A DNA stretch of 37,176 nt from an uncultured Anaeroplasma sp. (GTDB lineage Bacteria; Bacillota_I; Bacilli_A; Acholeplasmatales; Anaeroplasmataceae): NCBI GenBank assembly GCA_945920825.1, contig CAMEKD010000004.1:1-37176 (forward strand), written 5' to 3'. Both the position numbers and the translations under genes were made by a program. This document shows, piece by piece, positions 37,157 through 37,176 of the stretch. Positions within the stretch are counted from its first letter, which is position 1, and the number at the start of each line of letters is the position of its first letter. The notes beneath the pieces are model-generated. The model did not search any database and was not told the origin of the DNA. It saw nothing but the letters and a program-made list of their open reading frames with translations.

Positions 37157-37176
37157 AGACTTAATTATGTATTAAA

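Noticed and set aside
1-37176. Mobile element, prophage, tRNA or rRNA genes
   Set aside because: No transposase, integrase or phage structural ORF, no recognisable tRNA cloverleaf or rRNA sequence was seen.

Overview
37.2 kb window from a low-GC, Gram-positive-type chromosome, probably an anaerobic gut Bacilli/Mollicutes-related lineage. Three signs support this: a pyruvate:ferredoxin oxidoreductase, several lipobox lipoproteins, and TGA working as a real stop codon in ATGA overlaps, so genetic code 11. Almost everything lies on the minus strand. Most genes are ordinary metabolism and housekeeping: Fe-ADH plus a NifX-like protein, a Fe-S aldo/keto reductase/2-hydroxyacid DH/surE/C26 hydrolase operon, comEA-comEC, yfcE, nifJ, msrA, csp, pepT, pdxK/Y, yggS-ylmH-nnr-mtnN, a MazG-like protein, a DUF362 protein, and two paralogous lipoproteins. 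The items most worth a second look are: (1) an edge-truncated gene of about 1295 codons (3886->1, minus) that the ORF track misses. It reads as DUF4011 + SF1 helicase + C-terminal Vsr/MTES_1575-like nuclease, the Hhe-type defence architecture, with an apparent Glu->Met change in the nuclease motif. (2) A large adjacent unknown protein of 808 aa with helix-hairpin-helix/alpha-CTD-like and sigma-region-4-like segments. (3) A predicted orphan sRNA at about 30743-30866 (minus) with three CTCCC anti-Shine-Dalgarno motifs placed in a hairpin loop, a single-stranded linker and the terminator loop, a layout like Listeria LhrC. (4) A barnase-like RNase carried on a lipoprotein with no barstar in the window. 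(5) An FRG-domain gene 34 nt downstream of comEC, followed by a 40-bp-period tandem repeat that sits in a possible small transcript. All calls come from reading the sequence; no database search was run.
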